Assembly: GCA_037157565.1 (NCBI GenBank) | Contig: JAZHRO010000013.1 | Coordinates: forward strand, 116,698,001 to 116,762,000 | Origin: Thalassia testudinum | Lineage: Eukaryota > Streptophyta > Magnoliopsida > Alismatales > Hydrocharitaceae | Direction: 5' to 3' | Length of the DNA stretch: 64,000 nucleotides | Shown: piece after piece, positions 33,498 through 44,743 of the stretch | Layout: each line of letters begins with the position of its first letter | Position numbering within the stretch: position 1 is the first letter of the stretch | The notes under the pieces: generated by a model | The model's database searches: none | Seen by the model: only the letters and a program-made list of their open reading frames with translations | What the model was told of the DNA's origin: nothing | Program-made: the position numbers and the translations under genes

Positions 33498-35558
33498 AAA
33501 TGGAAAATCAAAATTGGTCCTCTAACCCGCATGCTAATTTTTCTTTCCCCTATTTTTCCACCTAGGAGCTACTTAATCAGGCCCTCCACCTAATCTCTAC
33601 TCTATCATGGCTCAGCTACAAGTTAAGCAACAACAGTTGCATAAGGATTTAACAAACCTAGCCAACCAAGGGAGTCCTGCCACACTTGCCCAAGCTCCAC
33701 ACATTCCACATCTCACCCCTTTTAACACCCGCAAGGGAGAAAATCTGCATAAATCATGTGCTGAGTATAATTATTATTCTGAGGCTTTCTATGGTTCAAC
33801 AGGGAATTATGTTTACCCCAATCATCACCCCACCCAAAATATCACTCCTTTCAAGGAGAAATTGAAAAATTCCTCTAATGGGGGGAATTATCTAGCTCAC
33901 TCTTGGACCAATCTGGTTCCACACCAACAACAAAACCCGTTTGGAGGGTATGGTTCAAATCAGACTTATCAATCTAGGCAATCTCAAGAAGACATTAATG
34001 CCCAGATGATGAAAACCCTGCAGGAGTTACAAAGAAAAACAAAGGAAACAACCCATCTTATTAACAATCTCAATGATCAAATTGGGGATATTCTGACTCA
34101 AAGACCTGCAGGACACTCACCATCCCAACCCACACCAAACTTTATTAATCACAGGAACCAACACCCGGGTGGCTACCAACATCAGAACCACATGGTTCAG
34201 CCTCCTATTAACCAAATATCACAGCACCAACCCAGTTTCTATCAACATCAGGCCCCCTACCTCCTCCCAGTGATCACCAAGCTGCGTCTGCAGAGACTTT
34301 GAGGAGTGAGGAAACCACCATGGATTTAAGGCCTTCACATTTAAATGAGGAAACTGATTCTCAACCAATGCAGATTGACCCCCCTAACCTCAATAAGGAA
34401 GAAGAAAAAAAAATCCCAAAAACACTTGATTCAAACCCTATTTCCCACTCTCAAAAACTGCAATCCAACAATCCAAAATCAGAGTCCTCTGACCACAATC
34501 CTTTGGACTTATTTGAGCAAGTCGAGAGGAATATTCCCTTCCTAGATTCTCCTCATGCCTCTAAAAAAATTACTACAAAAGGGCATGATCAGAATCTAGA
34601 AAGGTTGGTCCTTTCAAAGACATCCAGCTCAGTTTTTTAGAGCAAGTTGCCTTTCACAAGAAAAGACCAAGGCACATCACTCATCTCAGTTGTCATGAAT
34701 GACGCCATTTTTTTTTCGTGCCTCTCTCGACTTAGGTACCTCTAGTAATCTCATCCCCCCTATCTTATTTGAGGAATTTCAATTCAGTGATTTAAAACCT
34801 ACTAAGGTTCAATTTCAATTGGAAGACCAATCACCATTCAATCGCGGGGAGTTATTGAGGATAGTATTATCAAGGCCCGGAATTGTCTATTTCCGGTAAA
34901 TTTTCTGGTCTTTGACATAGAGGTACCTAAGTCTCTCATTAATGCCATCCTTGGAAGACCTTTTCTGATTATGGCAACAGCTAATATCAATTCTCATTCT
35001 GGGAAAATGAATATAAGTTGCAGTAACTAGACCTTCTCATTAGATTTATTTCAAGCTTCCAAGAGGTCCATTGATCACAAAATTTTTGAGGACACTGATA
35101 ATAAAATGGAAGCAGTATTTAAGACATTTTTGTTGATCCATTCTGATTCATCTTTGACAACTATTGATCTAGATTTTATTGATTCCTATTCTAAGGATAA
35201 TAATGTGGTCCAAGACTTTCCAGATCAACTAGGGTTTGACTTTCTCCCTTTTCATCTTCCTGATTTTTCACCAAAAACATCCATACTAACTTCACCCAAC
35301 CTACATCTCATTGACTCAATTCCCCATCCCTTTCCATTGGACCTATCACTTGACCCACCAGAGTCTGGCATTTTACAAGCACTTAAACCATGGCCAGATC
35401 TGGGTCATTTTTCCATTTCTCTATTTTATTTTGATCCCTTTATCTTTACTACTCATCTTTTTAGGGATCTTGAGGAAGACACTTTTATTAAAGACATTCA
35501 AGTGTCCAACTTTTTACATGATTTTCCATTTCCCGTGCATACCTTCACGCCCGGCTGA
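33498..35558 (+). pseudogene. Gag C-terminal region and aspartic protease of element D, frameshifted
   Basis: From MENQNW (33498) the frame runs with a stop near 33555 into a Gln/Asn/Pro-rich region with a coiled-coil-like KTLQELQRKTKETTHLI (about 34010). A -1 step at 34299 continues to DLFEQVERNIPFLD, which matches LFEQVHINIPLMD ahead of the element E protease. The protease follows with LDLGTSSNLIP (about 34725-34757), the active-site Asp in the same place as element E LDLGASINLIP, and after a frameshift ILGRPFL and ATANINS. Then comes an unfamiliar acidic/hydrophobic extension (35106-35558) ending at a TGA inside the conserved post-pol motif. RT, RNase H and integrase never appear. Several breaks make activity unlikely. 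Confidence 0.7.
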
Positions 35559-35596
35559 ATGGCGTAAAAGATAGCACTAGATGGGAGGTAACCCAT
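35549..35596 (+). promoter_or_regulatory. Conserved post-pol motif and stem-loop (element D copy)
   Basis: GCCCGGCTGAATGGCGTAAA, then ATGGG-aggtaa-CCCAT (35581-35596). In element E the same hairpin is ACGGG-aggcag-CCCGT, a compensated base-pair change. Confidence 0.6.
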
Positions 35597-35691
35597 CATT
35601 TTTTCCTACTTTTTTTTTCTTCTTTTTTCAGGTTTTGATCATCCTAAACCTGACCGTTCTTCACTAAGGTGATCCCTTTTCCCTCCTAATA

Positions 35692-35727
35692 CATGAGGAC
35701 ATTACATATCTTAAGCATGGGAGGGTG
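35692..35727 (+). promoter_or_regulatory. Palindrome and internal polypurine-like tract (element D)
   Basis: CATGAGGACATTA, then AAGCATGGGAGGGTG after about 8 bases, resembling the true tract at 36939-36958. Confidence 0.5.
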
Positions 35728-36938
35728 TTTCTAAAATTTGACGATCGATTTAGGATTTTCAAAACCTAAAAACATGCATTTTTCTTTAGTTATTTTATTT
35801 TCCTGCTTGCATACCCAAAAAAATAAAAATGTTGAAAACTTTTTGAGGAAAAATTTTGAAATCGGGACTAAGGTCGAAAAATTCACTTTTGGTACAATGG
35901 GATTTAATCTTTAACAAACTAAGGAAGAGGATGTGGATCTGATCATTAAAATTTCAGGGTCTATTTTAAACTAAATCAGATATCCTTCTCTTAAAATTCC
36001 ACCTGAACTCATGATAGTTCAGGTGACTTTATCTTATTTTGTAATGTGGAAAGTATTTGGCTTAGTTTCTGATTCAAAAACTTGCATGTCTTGAGAAACT
36101 TCTTGTGTCAATTTTCACACACAAGCCAACACTTAAAAATAACTAAAAATTTGAAAAACTCCCATGTTTGGACTTAGTAAAAGTCTGAAATAGATCATTG
36201 GTTTGAGTTCTCACCACCGAGAAGGAGGAAAATGCCTCCTTTGAGGATGCGATGTCAACATGTTACCGCCTCGGAGCTGCTCCATATCTATATTTCATAT
36301 CTTTATACGGAGCATTAAAGCGCATTTTAGCAGCTCAAGTGTCTTGGACGGTGCTCTACCTATAGTGTCGGAGCAAGAGCCTGAGTTTGCTTGGAGCGCC
36401 CCTTTACACCGCATCATGTTTTGGGGTTGTGAGATCCTAAGTGGTGTCATGGATAGTGCTATCCAGAAGTACTGGCACCAGAGCCCCCTCGAGGAACGGT
36501 AATGGGAATGATGATCCCGACACATCTGTTGTAAGACTAAGCTAAAAATAACCATGGGGGAGAAACTAATAATAATAATAAATAAATTAACATGTCCTTA
36601 TAAATGTTGGCTTTTCACGAGCATAGACACAAGGTTTTAAAGGATTTTGCAAGTTGCGAATCAGATTCATAAGCCAGAAAAGTCCTAAAAACAAAAATTT
36701 CAAGTCATCTGAATTAACAAGGGGTTAATTTGTGAATTTTCTAGAGGATATATTGATCCTGTTTTGTCTAATGGTTGGATCCAAAAATAAATCCGGATGT
36801 TTATCTTTAACAAATCCTATACCTCCTGTGTTTAGATCAACCAAGGTCCCTTAATCTTTTTCTCCTCAAAAGTCAAAAAATTAGATTTCCCAAAAATTTC
36901 GTTATCCAAAAAATTTGAAGTTTTGCTAAGAGACTAGC
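35728..36938 (+). other. Non-coding 3' tail of element D
   Basis: No useful ORF. A segment near 36240-36500 contains hairpin-prone GC-rich pieces (CATGGATAGTGCTATCCAG near 36450) at the position where element E has its CCATGG tandem repeats. Confidence 0.5.
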
Positions 36939-36958
36939 AAAAGATAAGCATGGGGATG
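36939..36958 (+). promoter_or_regulatory. Polypurine tract of element D
   Basis: AAAAGATAAGCATGGGGATG directly before the TGATAAATGC start of the 3' LTR. Confidence 0.8.
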
Positions 36959-39176
36959 TGATAAATGCCAGTTTATCATCATTCTTATGCATTAAAACAA
37001 ACCTAGCTCTTAGGATTTCACTCCACAAATAGGTTTTTGGGCTGCATTTAGGTATAAATTAGGTTAGGCATGCATTGCATTTTTTATTATCTTTTTTATA
37101 TGCTTTTGTGAGTGTTAGGGATGAACAGATATACAGATCCCTAAAACCCTAGCACTCAAGAAGGCAAATGGTAAAGGAGAAACTTAGACTAGCTGGAACT
37201 CAGCTTGATCTAGCTCACCACAGCTGGAACCTAGCTCACTTGAACTAGGGTTAGCTCATCCCAGCTCCATTCAGCTAATCACAACTAAATGGCAGCTCAA
37301 GAGAGTTCATCTTAGCTCACCCTAGCTCAAGTCAGCTTAGATCCAGCTCAACCTAGTTGAATTTAGCTCATTTTAGCTCCCACAAGTCCACAAGGAGCTC
37401 TAGCTAGCTCAGCTGAGTTGACTGGAGTTCACCCCAACTCAGATCCAACTACATCTAGCTCCACTCAACTCTAGCCAGCTGAAGAAGAACTCATCCCAGC
37501 TCAGGAAGCTCAAGTCTAGCTCCCGGGGACTCAGCTTAGCTCAACTCAGTTGAGCTAAGCTACCTTAGTTGCCTCAACCAGCTTGATCCTCCCCGGGAGC
37601 ACCAGACCCAGCTCACCTCAGCTCATTATGGTAGAAGCCAGCTCACTTTAGTTTGGCTTAGCAACTAGCAAAGAACTAGCAAGCTAAGCCAGCTAGAGTA
37701 GCTCCATGCCTGCCTCTTCAGCAGCTGCCAGCTCCAGTTCCAGCTGTAGACTTCTCCTCCTCACCTCATTTCTTCAAACCCTAGCTCCAATACCTCCTCC
37801 TCTACTCCTCCATTAGCTAAGCTAGCTTAGCTATGCTCCAACTTCCTTGGCTTGTACCACCCCAAAAGCCCACCTAACAACTCCACTCAACTAGCTCCAC
37901 CTAAGCTCCACATAAGCTAACCTACTTGGAGTCAACCTAGCCTACCCACTACCTCCAAAAGACACCTAAAAGTGGCACCAAAACCACCCTAACTACCCCC
38001 TTGTTGGCACCACTTTTCCCTCCAAAAATCCCCTTCATCTCCACCACACATCTCCCCTTGAAGCCATCTCCAACCTCCACATAACCCCTCCTTCTAGAAC
38101 CATTCTTGGTGCCACCTAAGACCACCTTCTAGAAGCTATTTTGGTGCCAGCTTCAAGGGGTGCCACCACCCATAACCACCCCCTAGGTGTCCCTTGGGTT
38201 GGCTCCAATTGCCCTTAGCCATAGGATCCCCAACCACCTCCATCTCTCCATCTTAGCCCTCCATTCCAAGAGTCACCTTAGCCCCCTTCCAACTCTATAA
38301 AAACCCACCACCTACCACCATTTTAGAGCATCCTCCATTAGTGCATTTTTCTACCTATATCCACCTACACCTACGGCCAAGAAGAAGGAGTAGAGAAGAA
38401 GATTAAAAGGGCACATCACCAGCCCCTTTGGTGCCTTCTTCTCCCCACTCTCTTCAACTTGGGCCACGCCAAGGAGGAGGATTTTTCTACTTCAAGGAGG
38501 ATGGCCAGGCAAAGGAGAAGGACCTAGGGTGGACGTCCACCCTTGGAGAGAAGCTTAGGGCACGCCCCCTTAAGGCTTGCTTTGGAGGACATCACCTTGG
38601 CGGATCATAGCAAGGAAGGAGTTGGAGGACTCTTTTCAAGCTTGGGAGCTACCAAGCTTGGAGCAAGAAGCCCTCTTCTTCACCATCTATCTAGAGGATT
38701 TGTGTTTTCTTTTATTTATTGCAATTTTCTAGTAGTAGAAGCATTCATCTACTAGGCTTTTCTGTAAAACACTTTCTCATTAATCTAGTTGCCTTCATTA
38801 GTTGCATTTTGATTGCTGTGATTCTAGCACTCTTCAATCCCTCTCCCTAATTACTCTAGGCCTCCATGTGCCTAGAGTGAGCTTAGGAAGAGGAATTACT
38901 TGCCACTTAGGTGTTAGCTTAGTAATCGTAGTTGTTGTTTACTTTTTCACCAACTCGTGTTTTCTCTCCTTATTTCAAAACCCTAAAAAAATGATATAAT
39001 TGAAAAGACCAAAAAGAAAGTTGAGATCTATTTTGTAAGCAAGAAATTAATTTTGCAAACATATTGCCTCCTTGGATGACCGTAGAAACCCCACTGTCTA
39101 GGTTTATAAATTTAAGAGTTGATCGATTTTATATGTTACAACGACGTATTTTACAAACCGCGTAAAATCCATATTA
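36959..39176 (+). repeat. 3' LTR of element D
   Basis: TGATAAATGC to CCATATTA; the last dinucleotide TA is a mutated CA. Same internal landmarks as the 5' copy: AGCT-rich block, TATA box 38295-38304. Confidence 0.88.
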
Positions 39177-39181
39177 GTGGT

Positions 39182-39324
39182 CTACCTTTTTCCCTACAGT
39201 ATTGTTCTAAAATTGTGAAGAAAACCTAATAGTGACAGCACATTCCTCGACCCTTTTTCTCGATAGTTAGTTAAACATTTCCGATCATTTTTAATGGTCG
39301 GCAATACTCAATATTCTTGTAGTG
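39182..39324. repeat. CACTA 3' subterminal end and terminal inverted repeat
   Basis: Subterminal motifs CCTCGACC and TCTCGATAGT lead to the tip AATATTCTTGTAGTG (39310-39324). Read on the minus strand the tip is CACTACAAGAATATT, the diagnostic CACTA terminus. The matching left terminus was not found in the window. Confidence 0.85.
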
Positions 39325-40240
39325 GTAAAAGTCATATGTCATGTGTTGTATTGAGTCGTGTTGATATGATATCTAGAAAAACAAAAAAGAAAGAAAAAAA
39401 GATATATATATATATATATAAAGAAAAAGAAGAAAAAAGAAAGAAGAAGAAGAAGAATATTTTTGAAAAAGAATAAAAAAAAAGCAGAAAAAAAATGAGA
39501 GTATGAGTGCTTTAGTATTTATTTTAATAGCATTGAGGCAACATTACCCACCACAGTTACAATCCACCAAATATGGCCTTAACCTAACTTTTTGTATTTC
39601 TGACTACCTAAATATTGGTTGAGGAATTCCGGCTTAGTGTTAGAGTTATTATACTCCATTAAGTATTAATGCCATGTGAGACCACCAAATATGGATTATG
39701 TGTGTAAATCTGGTGAAATTGTGAGCTCGAAAGAAAAAGAAAAGAAAAGAGAGAAAAAAAGAGTGAATACAAAGGAACCAAAGAGAGCATAGTTTTTCTT
39801 GCTTTCCTCTGAGTTGATTTACTTAATAATTTGGGAATCTAGATTCTATAGTACTAATCTATAAGTAGCACCAAATGAGAGTGAGCCACCAAATACACAC
39901 CTATTTGCCTCAAACATTCTCTACCTAAGCTAAAAGCCAGGGGAGAAATCATAGAATATCTTGTATACCCCGAGGGAAGAAGTTTTCCTATCCTACTAGA
40001 ATTTTATTAGGGGTCAAGTACAGGCTTTAGAGGTTAATCGGCCTTTCACTCGAATCCGTTGCATAAGCTACACAGCTGCACTTTCACAATTGTCTGGATT
40101 TCTAGATTTAGGATGAAAACAAAGAGGAAAAAAATCTCTAGTATTACACTTGATAAAAATAATCAGTCATTTAGGGACCCATTTGTAGATAACTTAGCTT
40201 TTCATTTACTAGGGACTAGCAAGATTTAGGTATGGTGGTA
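39325..40240 (+). mobile_element. 3' tail of element F, interrupted by the CACTA insertion
   Basis: The sequence right of the CACTA tip leads without coding signal to AGCAAGATTTAGGTATGGTGGTA, a worn polypurine tract, and then to LTR F. Low-complexity AAAGAAAAAG and a TATA microsatellite (39400-39420) lie in it. It appears that the CACTA element landed in the tail of an older LTR retrotransposon. Confidence 0.6.
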
Positions 40241-42481
40241 TGATTGCGCAGCAATCATAGGACTTAAATGGCCTAAATTAAGTTAGAACTTAGCATAATT
40301 GTAGGATAATTCATGCATGAATAGCATACATTGCATCTTTTCCTACTTTATTTAGATATTCATAAAATAATGTTATACTGTACTGATTAGTGCATCATTT
40401 GGATTGTAGGCAATAAGAAGCTTAGGTGATGGCCTGAAGCTAGACTCAAAGAAGGGAAGAAGCAAGAGCTGCAGCACAATTGTAGTAGAAGCTCTGAAAT
40501 AAAGAGGAAGAAATAATGTAGGGAGAGCTATACTACTCTACTAAGTAGAATTTTAATGTAGGATTGAAATTATGAAGAACATAGGACCTTTCTTAGCCTT
40601 AGTATAGCCCTAGAGACTCTCCTAAACCTTAGCCACCCTAAGATTAGGTCACCTTAGCCTAGGATACCTCAAAACCCTCATTCCAGCCCATATCTCGATG
40701 TCCAGGTAAGTTGCTGGACGTCCAAAACCCTTAAACACTACCAACAGGCTTAGAACCCAATTTTGCTAGAATATTGGATGTCCAAACAAAGTGTCAGATG
40801 TCTAATTTCTGTAGAATTCCAAGATAGAACCTAAACTCCTCCTTGACTCAACTTTGGACATCCAAACAGGAGCTTTGGACTTCTGATTTTGAAGTATAAG
40901 TCGTCTAATTGTTAAATCAGACATCTGGAACCCTTCTCCAATCTCTATTTTTGAAATCAAGCTTGGATCTTAATTTCCTAAGCCCCTAAACCCAATTCTA
41001 CACCCTAAGAAACCTAAATTAAGGTGCCCTAAGCTTAGTACACCACCTTGAGACCCTCCTAAGAATCGAATTAGGTTCTCACTAAACCTAATTGACTTGG
41101 ATCTAAGTCAATCACACTTCACCTAGTCAATTGGACTCATAAAGTCCAATTGAGTTCATATCTCAACCAACATAAGTCCTATTGGACTCAGTGAGAGTCC
41201 AATTGACTCAAGCCTGACCTAATTAGGTATTCTCTCTCCCAATTAGACACACATCCACTTAATTAAACTTGTATTAAGTTTAATTGAACTTTCACATTGG
41301 TATTATGGTTTATAACCCTAATTCTAGGAGCCAACCTAAACCCAACCACCTAGACCTATAGGGCTCGACCTAGACCACCTAACCACACCAACCTAGTCAT
41401 TCACACACACCCACACAAACACACTTGGCTGCCACCTCTGGAGTTCTCTAGAACTCTCTCTAAGTGGCACCACTTTGAGTTGCCAAAAATAGCAACCAAA
41501 GTAGTCCATTCTTAGATCCACAATTTGTGGATCTAAGAAGACCACTCCCAACCAAAGTTGACGCCAACTTTGGAGGTCTTCTAGAGAACTCTATAGTTCT
41601 CTAGATGACCCACCCCTTAGTTTATTTAAGGGACCCTTGGACAGCCATGCACCCCTATCGTGGATAGTACCTCCATCTCCATTAGCAAGCTCCTCTACCT
41701 TCAAGCCTCACCACCTTTACGTCCAAGATCCAAACAACTCCACCACCTTCTCAAGAGGTTGGCCTAGACACCTTGGTCGTCCCTCTCTTCCCTCCTACCC
41801 CTCAAGCCAAATAGGCCTTTAGAGACCATCTCTAATGCCCTAATTTCTGTTAGCTAGCCTAGTTCTTCCTAGTTTAATTTTTGCATTTATTTTTCTACTT
41901 AAGTAGTCTAGTCATCCTCTACTTGAATGATGAATGCATAATCTTTCATTAGATCCATGCATGCATCCATTTGCTAGCTTGAATTTACGTTTATAAGCTT
42001 TCATGTACAAGCATGTCTCTAGATCCAATTGTATTGATGACCATTGTTGAGGAAATAAAATTAATATTTGCATGATATCTATTTCTATGTTAGTTGCCTG
42101 TTCTATTCTTATCATAATTGTAACAAAATGTCTATCCTCGAAGATATTAACGAGTTAGTGATTGATCTATTTTCCACTAGTCATCATTGCATCATTGAGA
42201 TTGTGCACGCACCAACTCATATTTTCACATCCATGATATATTTAATGCATGCACACATTTTTCAAATAAATAAGGTGACTGGCACATCTTTAGCTTGCAC
42301 AATAGAGACTGGGGTAGAGTTTTAAGCAAGTAGGAAAAGAATCAAGAGTCAATTTTTCTTTTCTAAATGCCTCCTTGAGATCGACTGAGACACCATCTCG
42401 TTACTTAATTTTTGTTAAATCGGATTTCGCAACTATACTACGACACTATTTTAATAAAAAATGTGATTTACAATCACAACA
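40241..42481 (+). repeat. 3' LTR of element F (group 2)
   Basis: Starts TGATTGCGCAGCAATCA after the worn polypurine tract and is judged to end at CAATCACAACA (42481), giving about 2.24 kb. The right part has GCCTCCTTGAGATCGAC and CAACTATACTACGAC, as in the ends of the other LTRs. U3 is full of perfect palindromes (see findings) near a weak TATA-like TTTATTTAAG (41631-41640). The 3' boundary is inferred. Confidence 0.6.
41510..41605. promoter_or_regulatory. Cluster of three palindromes upstream of the LTR F start site
   Basis: 41510-41538 has 14-bp arms TCTTAGATCCACAA and TTGTGGATCTAAGA around one T. 41552-41573 pairs CCAAAGTTG with CAACTTTGG. 41580-41605 pairs TCTAGAGAACT with AGTTCTCTAGA. 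All lie within 130 bases of the TATA-like site. Confidence 0.65.
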
Positions 42482-43220
42482 ACTACTTGATCCTATTCCG
42501 ATGCACTGTGTCAATAAATGTTGAGAGTGGAAAACTACACGATCGGAATTGGATTTTAAAAACCCATCATTGTAGTTCGATTTGTGAAGAAATCTGTCAA
42601 TAGATAAATTTATACCGAAACTCTAAGAACTCCATGTCAAACACAGGGAGGCAGATGTTTGATTACAAATATGCATTTGTTTTGTTTGTCACGAAATAGA
42701 TTAGCTAGTCGAAAAGTAGCTATCTATTTAACAAATAATAAATAGAAGAGAGAGAGAATATTACAAATAAATACAAAAGAGAGGTAGAATAAACATGGAT
42801 CTCATAACCAAATGTTGTTCATTACACTAATCATTACAACTAGAAAGTAGGAAAGATATGCTAGAAAGAAGTAAATCTACTCTAGAAAGCAATAAAGAGA
42901 ATGGATAGAGAAGTATCCTCCTCGACGATTGCTTGGAGGATGAGTCAGATGGGGCGATGCCTAGAAGACGGGCGACGAAGCGGGAAGGAGGATGAGGTGG
43001 GAGGAACCGGGGGTGAGGCAGGACGTCGTCATTGTCGCAGGATCCACTTCCCGAATGGAGTGAGAAGATAATCGTGGGATGCTCCACGAAGGGGGGAGAA
43101 GGTGGAAAATTTCTAATTTTTACTCTAGAGGAGCATCCTAGGTTTAGGACAAGCTCTTAGAGCTTTGGAGGGGGTGAGAGAAGAGAGGAAGGGGTGAGAA
43201 TTTCATAGGGTAGGGGTCTC

Positions 43221-43230
43221 CTTTTATAGT
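43221..43230 (-). promoter_or_regulatory. TATA box of LTR G
   Basis: ACTATAAAAG on the minus strand, about 60 bases downstream of the well-preserved stem-loop. Confidence 0.6.
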
Positions 43231-43782
43231 TGCAAGGATTGGGGGCAATTTGGTCATTCCATATTCAAAAACATTAAAATCAAGTCTTTAGTGATGGATT
43301 TATTCGTCACTAAAGACCTATTGTGGGCGACGTGTGCACGTGCTGCGTGTGCCTCCTCCTCTCCCACACGCCTAATGCAAGCGCACGTCCAAGCAATGTT
43401 GCGATCGGATGGCTCAGATCGCTCCTCGCCTGCTTCAGCTTCACGTAATTGCGCACCCGTGTGTGCGATGGAGTGTTCGGACGTGCATTAGATCGCGCGT
43501 AGGTGATCCGCGTGCTCTGGTGCTGCCACGTCTCCTACACTTGCACTACCCACTCTCCATCAAGCGACTCAATTGAGCCCGCACTCGCGTCCTTGGCTAA
43601 TTTGGGGCACGCCACATTTTGAACACGCACCCTACGCCTCGTGGAGAGACTTGCACTGGCTGAGCTGTGCGTGCGGTTGAGGTGCATGGATGATTTTTTG
43701 CATGAGCAACCATGGCAATTGGATCGAGATCCAACAGTGTAGATCGCGTGATGGAGAGTTCTTTGGGCTAATTGGGCGGCTG

Positions 43783-43806
43783 AGATGGTGCCACATGGCA
43801 CCATCT
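43783..43806. promoter_or_regulatory. 24-bp palindrome in LTR G
   Basis: Arms AGATGGTGCCA and TGGCACCATCT with central CA; both arms are perfect. Confidence 0.55.
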
Positions 43807-44260
43807 TGGCCATCCCCCTTATGTGTGTTGTAGGCGGTGCCATGGATGTCGGATTGGACCAATTTTAACGTCATTAAGCTGCGATCATTGTTCTAAACCC
43901 ATCCGTGCAGTTAGATTTGTTGTCTGAAGTGTGGATTGACACCATCTTGGCCCTTGATCTCTGAGCTTCCTCGGACTATATCTGGTGCTACGGATGTTTG
44001 ATTAGGGCGATCTTAGAGTCGTTGAACTCTCATCGTCGACCTGATCAGATCCGTACGGTTGGATCCTCAGTTTGAAGCCCTGATTAAAAGTTGCCTTATC
44101 CCTGGCCATAAAAGGAGACAATTATTATATAATTTGTACAATTTGATCTAAATGCATGATTATGCATGTTATGCAATATTTACAATGCATGATGCTAATA
44201 TGACACTAAGAACATGCATTAAAAGATATTTTTTGGCTATTTAGATGTATGCACATCAAT

Positions 44261-44487
44261 AAGGCATTCACCTTTATTGTAAATAATCCTATTTCCATGA
44301 GAGGACCAAGAATATTGAAGTGGATTGTCACTCGATCAGAGAGGCCATTCTGGCTAAGAAGATTTCTACTCCCTACATATGCATTGAAGACTAATTGGTA
44401 GATAACTTCACTAAAGCACATCCTAAGAGAAGATTAAATTATACTTATTCTAAGCTGAGCATGTTTGATTTTTATGCTCCAACTTGA
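44261..44487 (+). pseudogene. Ty1/copia RNase H C-terminal fragment
   Basis: The frame reads a copia pol end: NIEVDCHSIREAIL, then ISTPYICIED, an in-frame TAA, then LVDNFTKA and SKLSMFDFYAPT with the final stop at 44485-44487. The family consensus (HIEVDCHFIRE...QLADIFTK) is clear. RNase H degrades the RNA strand during reverse transcription. It is cut on the left by LTR G and has an internal stop. Confidence 0.85.
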
Positions 44488-44494
44488 AGTGGAG

Positions 44495-44673
44495 TGTTGA
44501 GTTATGTATGGTGGGTCTTTCTTTTATTTTGTGTAGTGAAAGGGTATACTTACAATTCTCTTTCTATGGGCTATCTATATAAAGAGGCCCAAGATCTCTC
44601 TAAATAAACTATTCATTTCGATTCTAACATCTTAAAATAACTTAAACCAAACCAAATCAAATCAATCCTAACA
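44495..44673 (+). repeat. Short Ty1/copia LTR
   Basis: TGTTGAGTTATG to ATCCTAACA, 179 bp, preceded by the purine run GAAGTGGAG. The ends are near inverted repeats (TGTTGAG and CCTAACA). It has a TATA box CTATATAAAGAGG (about 44575) and follows the pol stop by 7 bases, as expected for a compact copia element. Confidence 0.85.
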
Positions 44674-44743
44674 ACTCAATAAATTACCGATATGAAATTT
44701 GGACTCCTATTACTTAAAATAAAATTGCCACATGTAGCATAAC

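Larger units (their letters stand above)
29590..39176 (+). mobile_element. Element D: non-autonomous LTR retrotransposon with Gag-end and protease but no RT
   Basis: LTRs 29590-31818 (2229 bp) and 36959-39176 (2218 bp) with a 5-bp duplication GTGGT (29585-29589 and 39177-39181). The interior (31819-36958) has a primer site, leader, a decayed coding region covering the Gag tail and protease (33498-35558), conserved tail signals and a polypurine tract. Reverse transcriptase, RNase H and integrase are absent. The element lies within the CACTA subterminal array. The LTRs show scattered differences, including a short indel near 31430, so it is older than element E. Confidence 0.9.
42515..44258 (-). 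mobile_element. Element G: 5' LTR and primer-site relic of a B-family element, truncated
   Basis: A B-family LTR in minus orientation (42538-44258). Immediately inside it, the minus strand reads AACATTTATTGACACAGTG. This aligns with the AACATTTTGGCACTGTTG of element B, so the LTR is a 5' LTR with a decayed primer site and the rest of the element is gone. The flanking pentamers GAGAG and ATAAG do not match, consistent with truncation rather than a clean solo LTR. Confidence 0.55.
42538..44258 (-). repeat. LTR G (B family, group 1)
   Basis: Plus-strand ends TGGAAAACTACAC and GTATGCACATCA. It carries the 24-bp palindrome (43783-43806), the stem-loop TCTTTAGTGATG...CGTCACTAAAGA (about 43286-43318) and a TATA box ACTATAAAAG (43221-43230, minus). 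Confidence 0.85.

Noticed and set aside
39400..39420. TATATA run as a promoter
   Set aside because: It is a short microsatellite within AAAGAAAAG-rich low complexity, in the tail of element F, with no ORF downstream.
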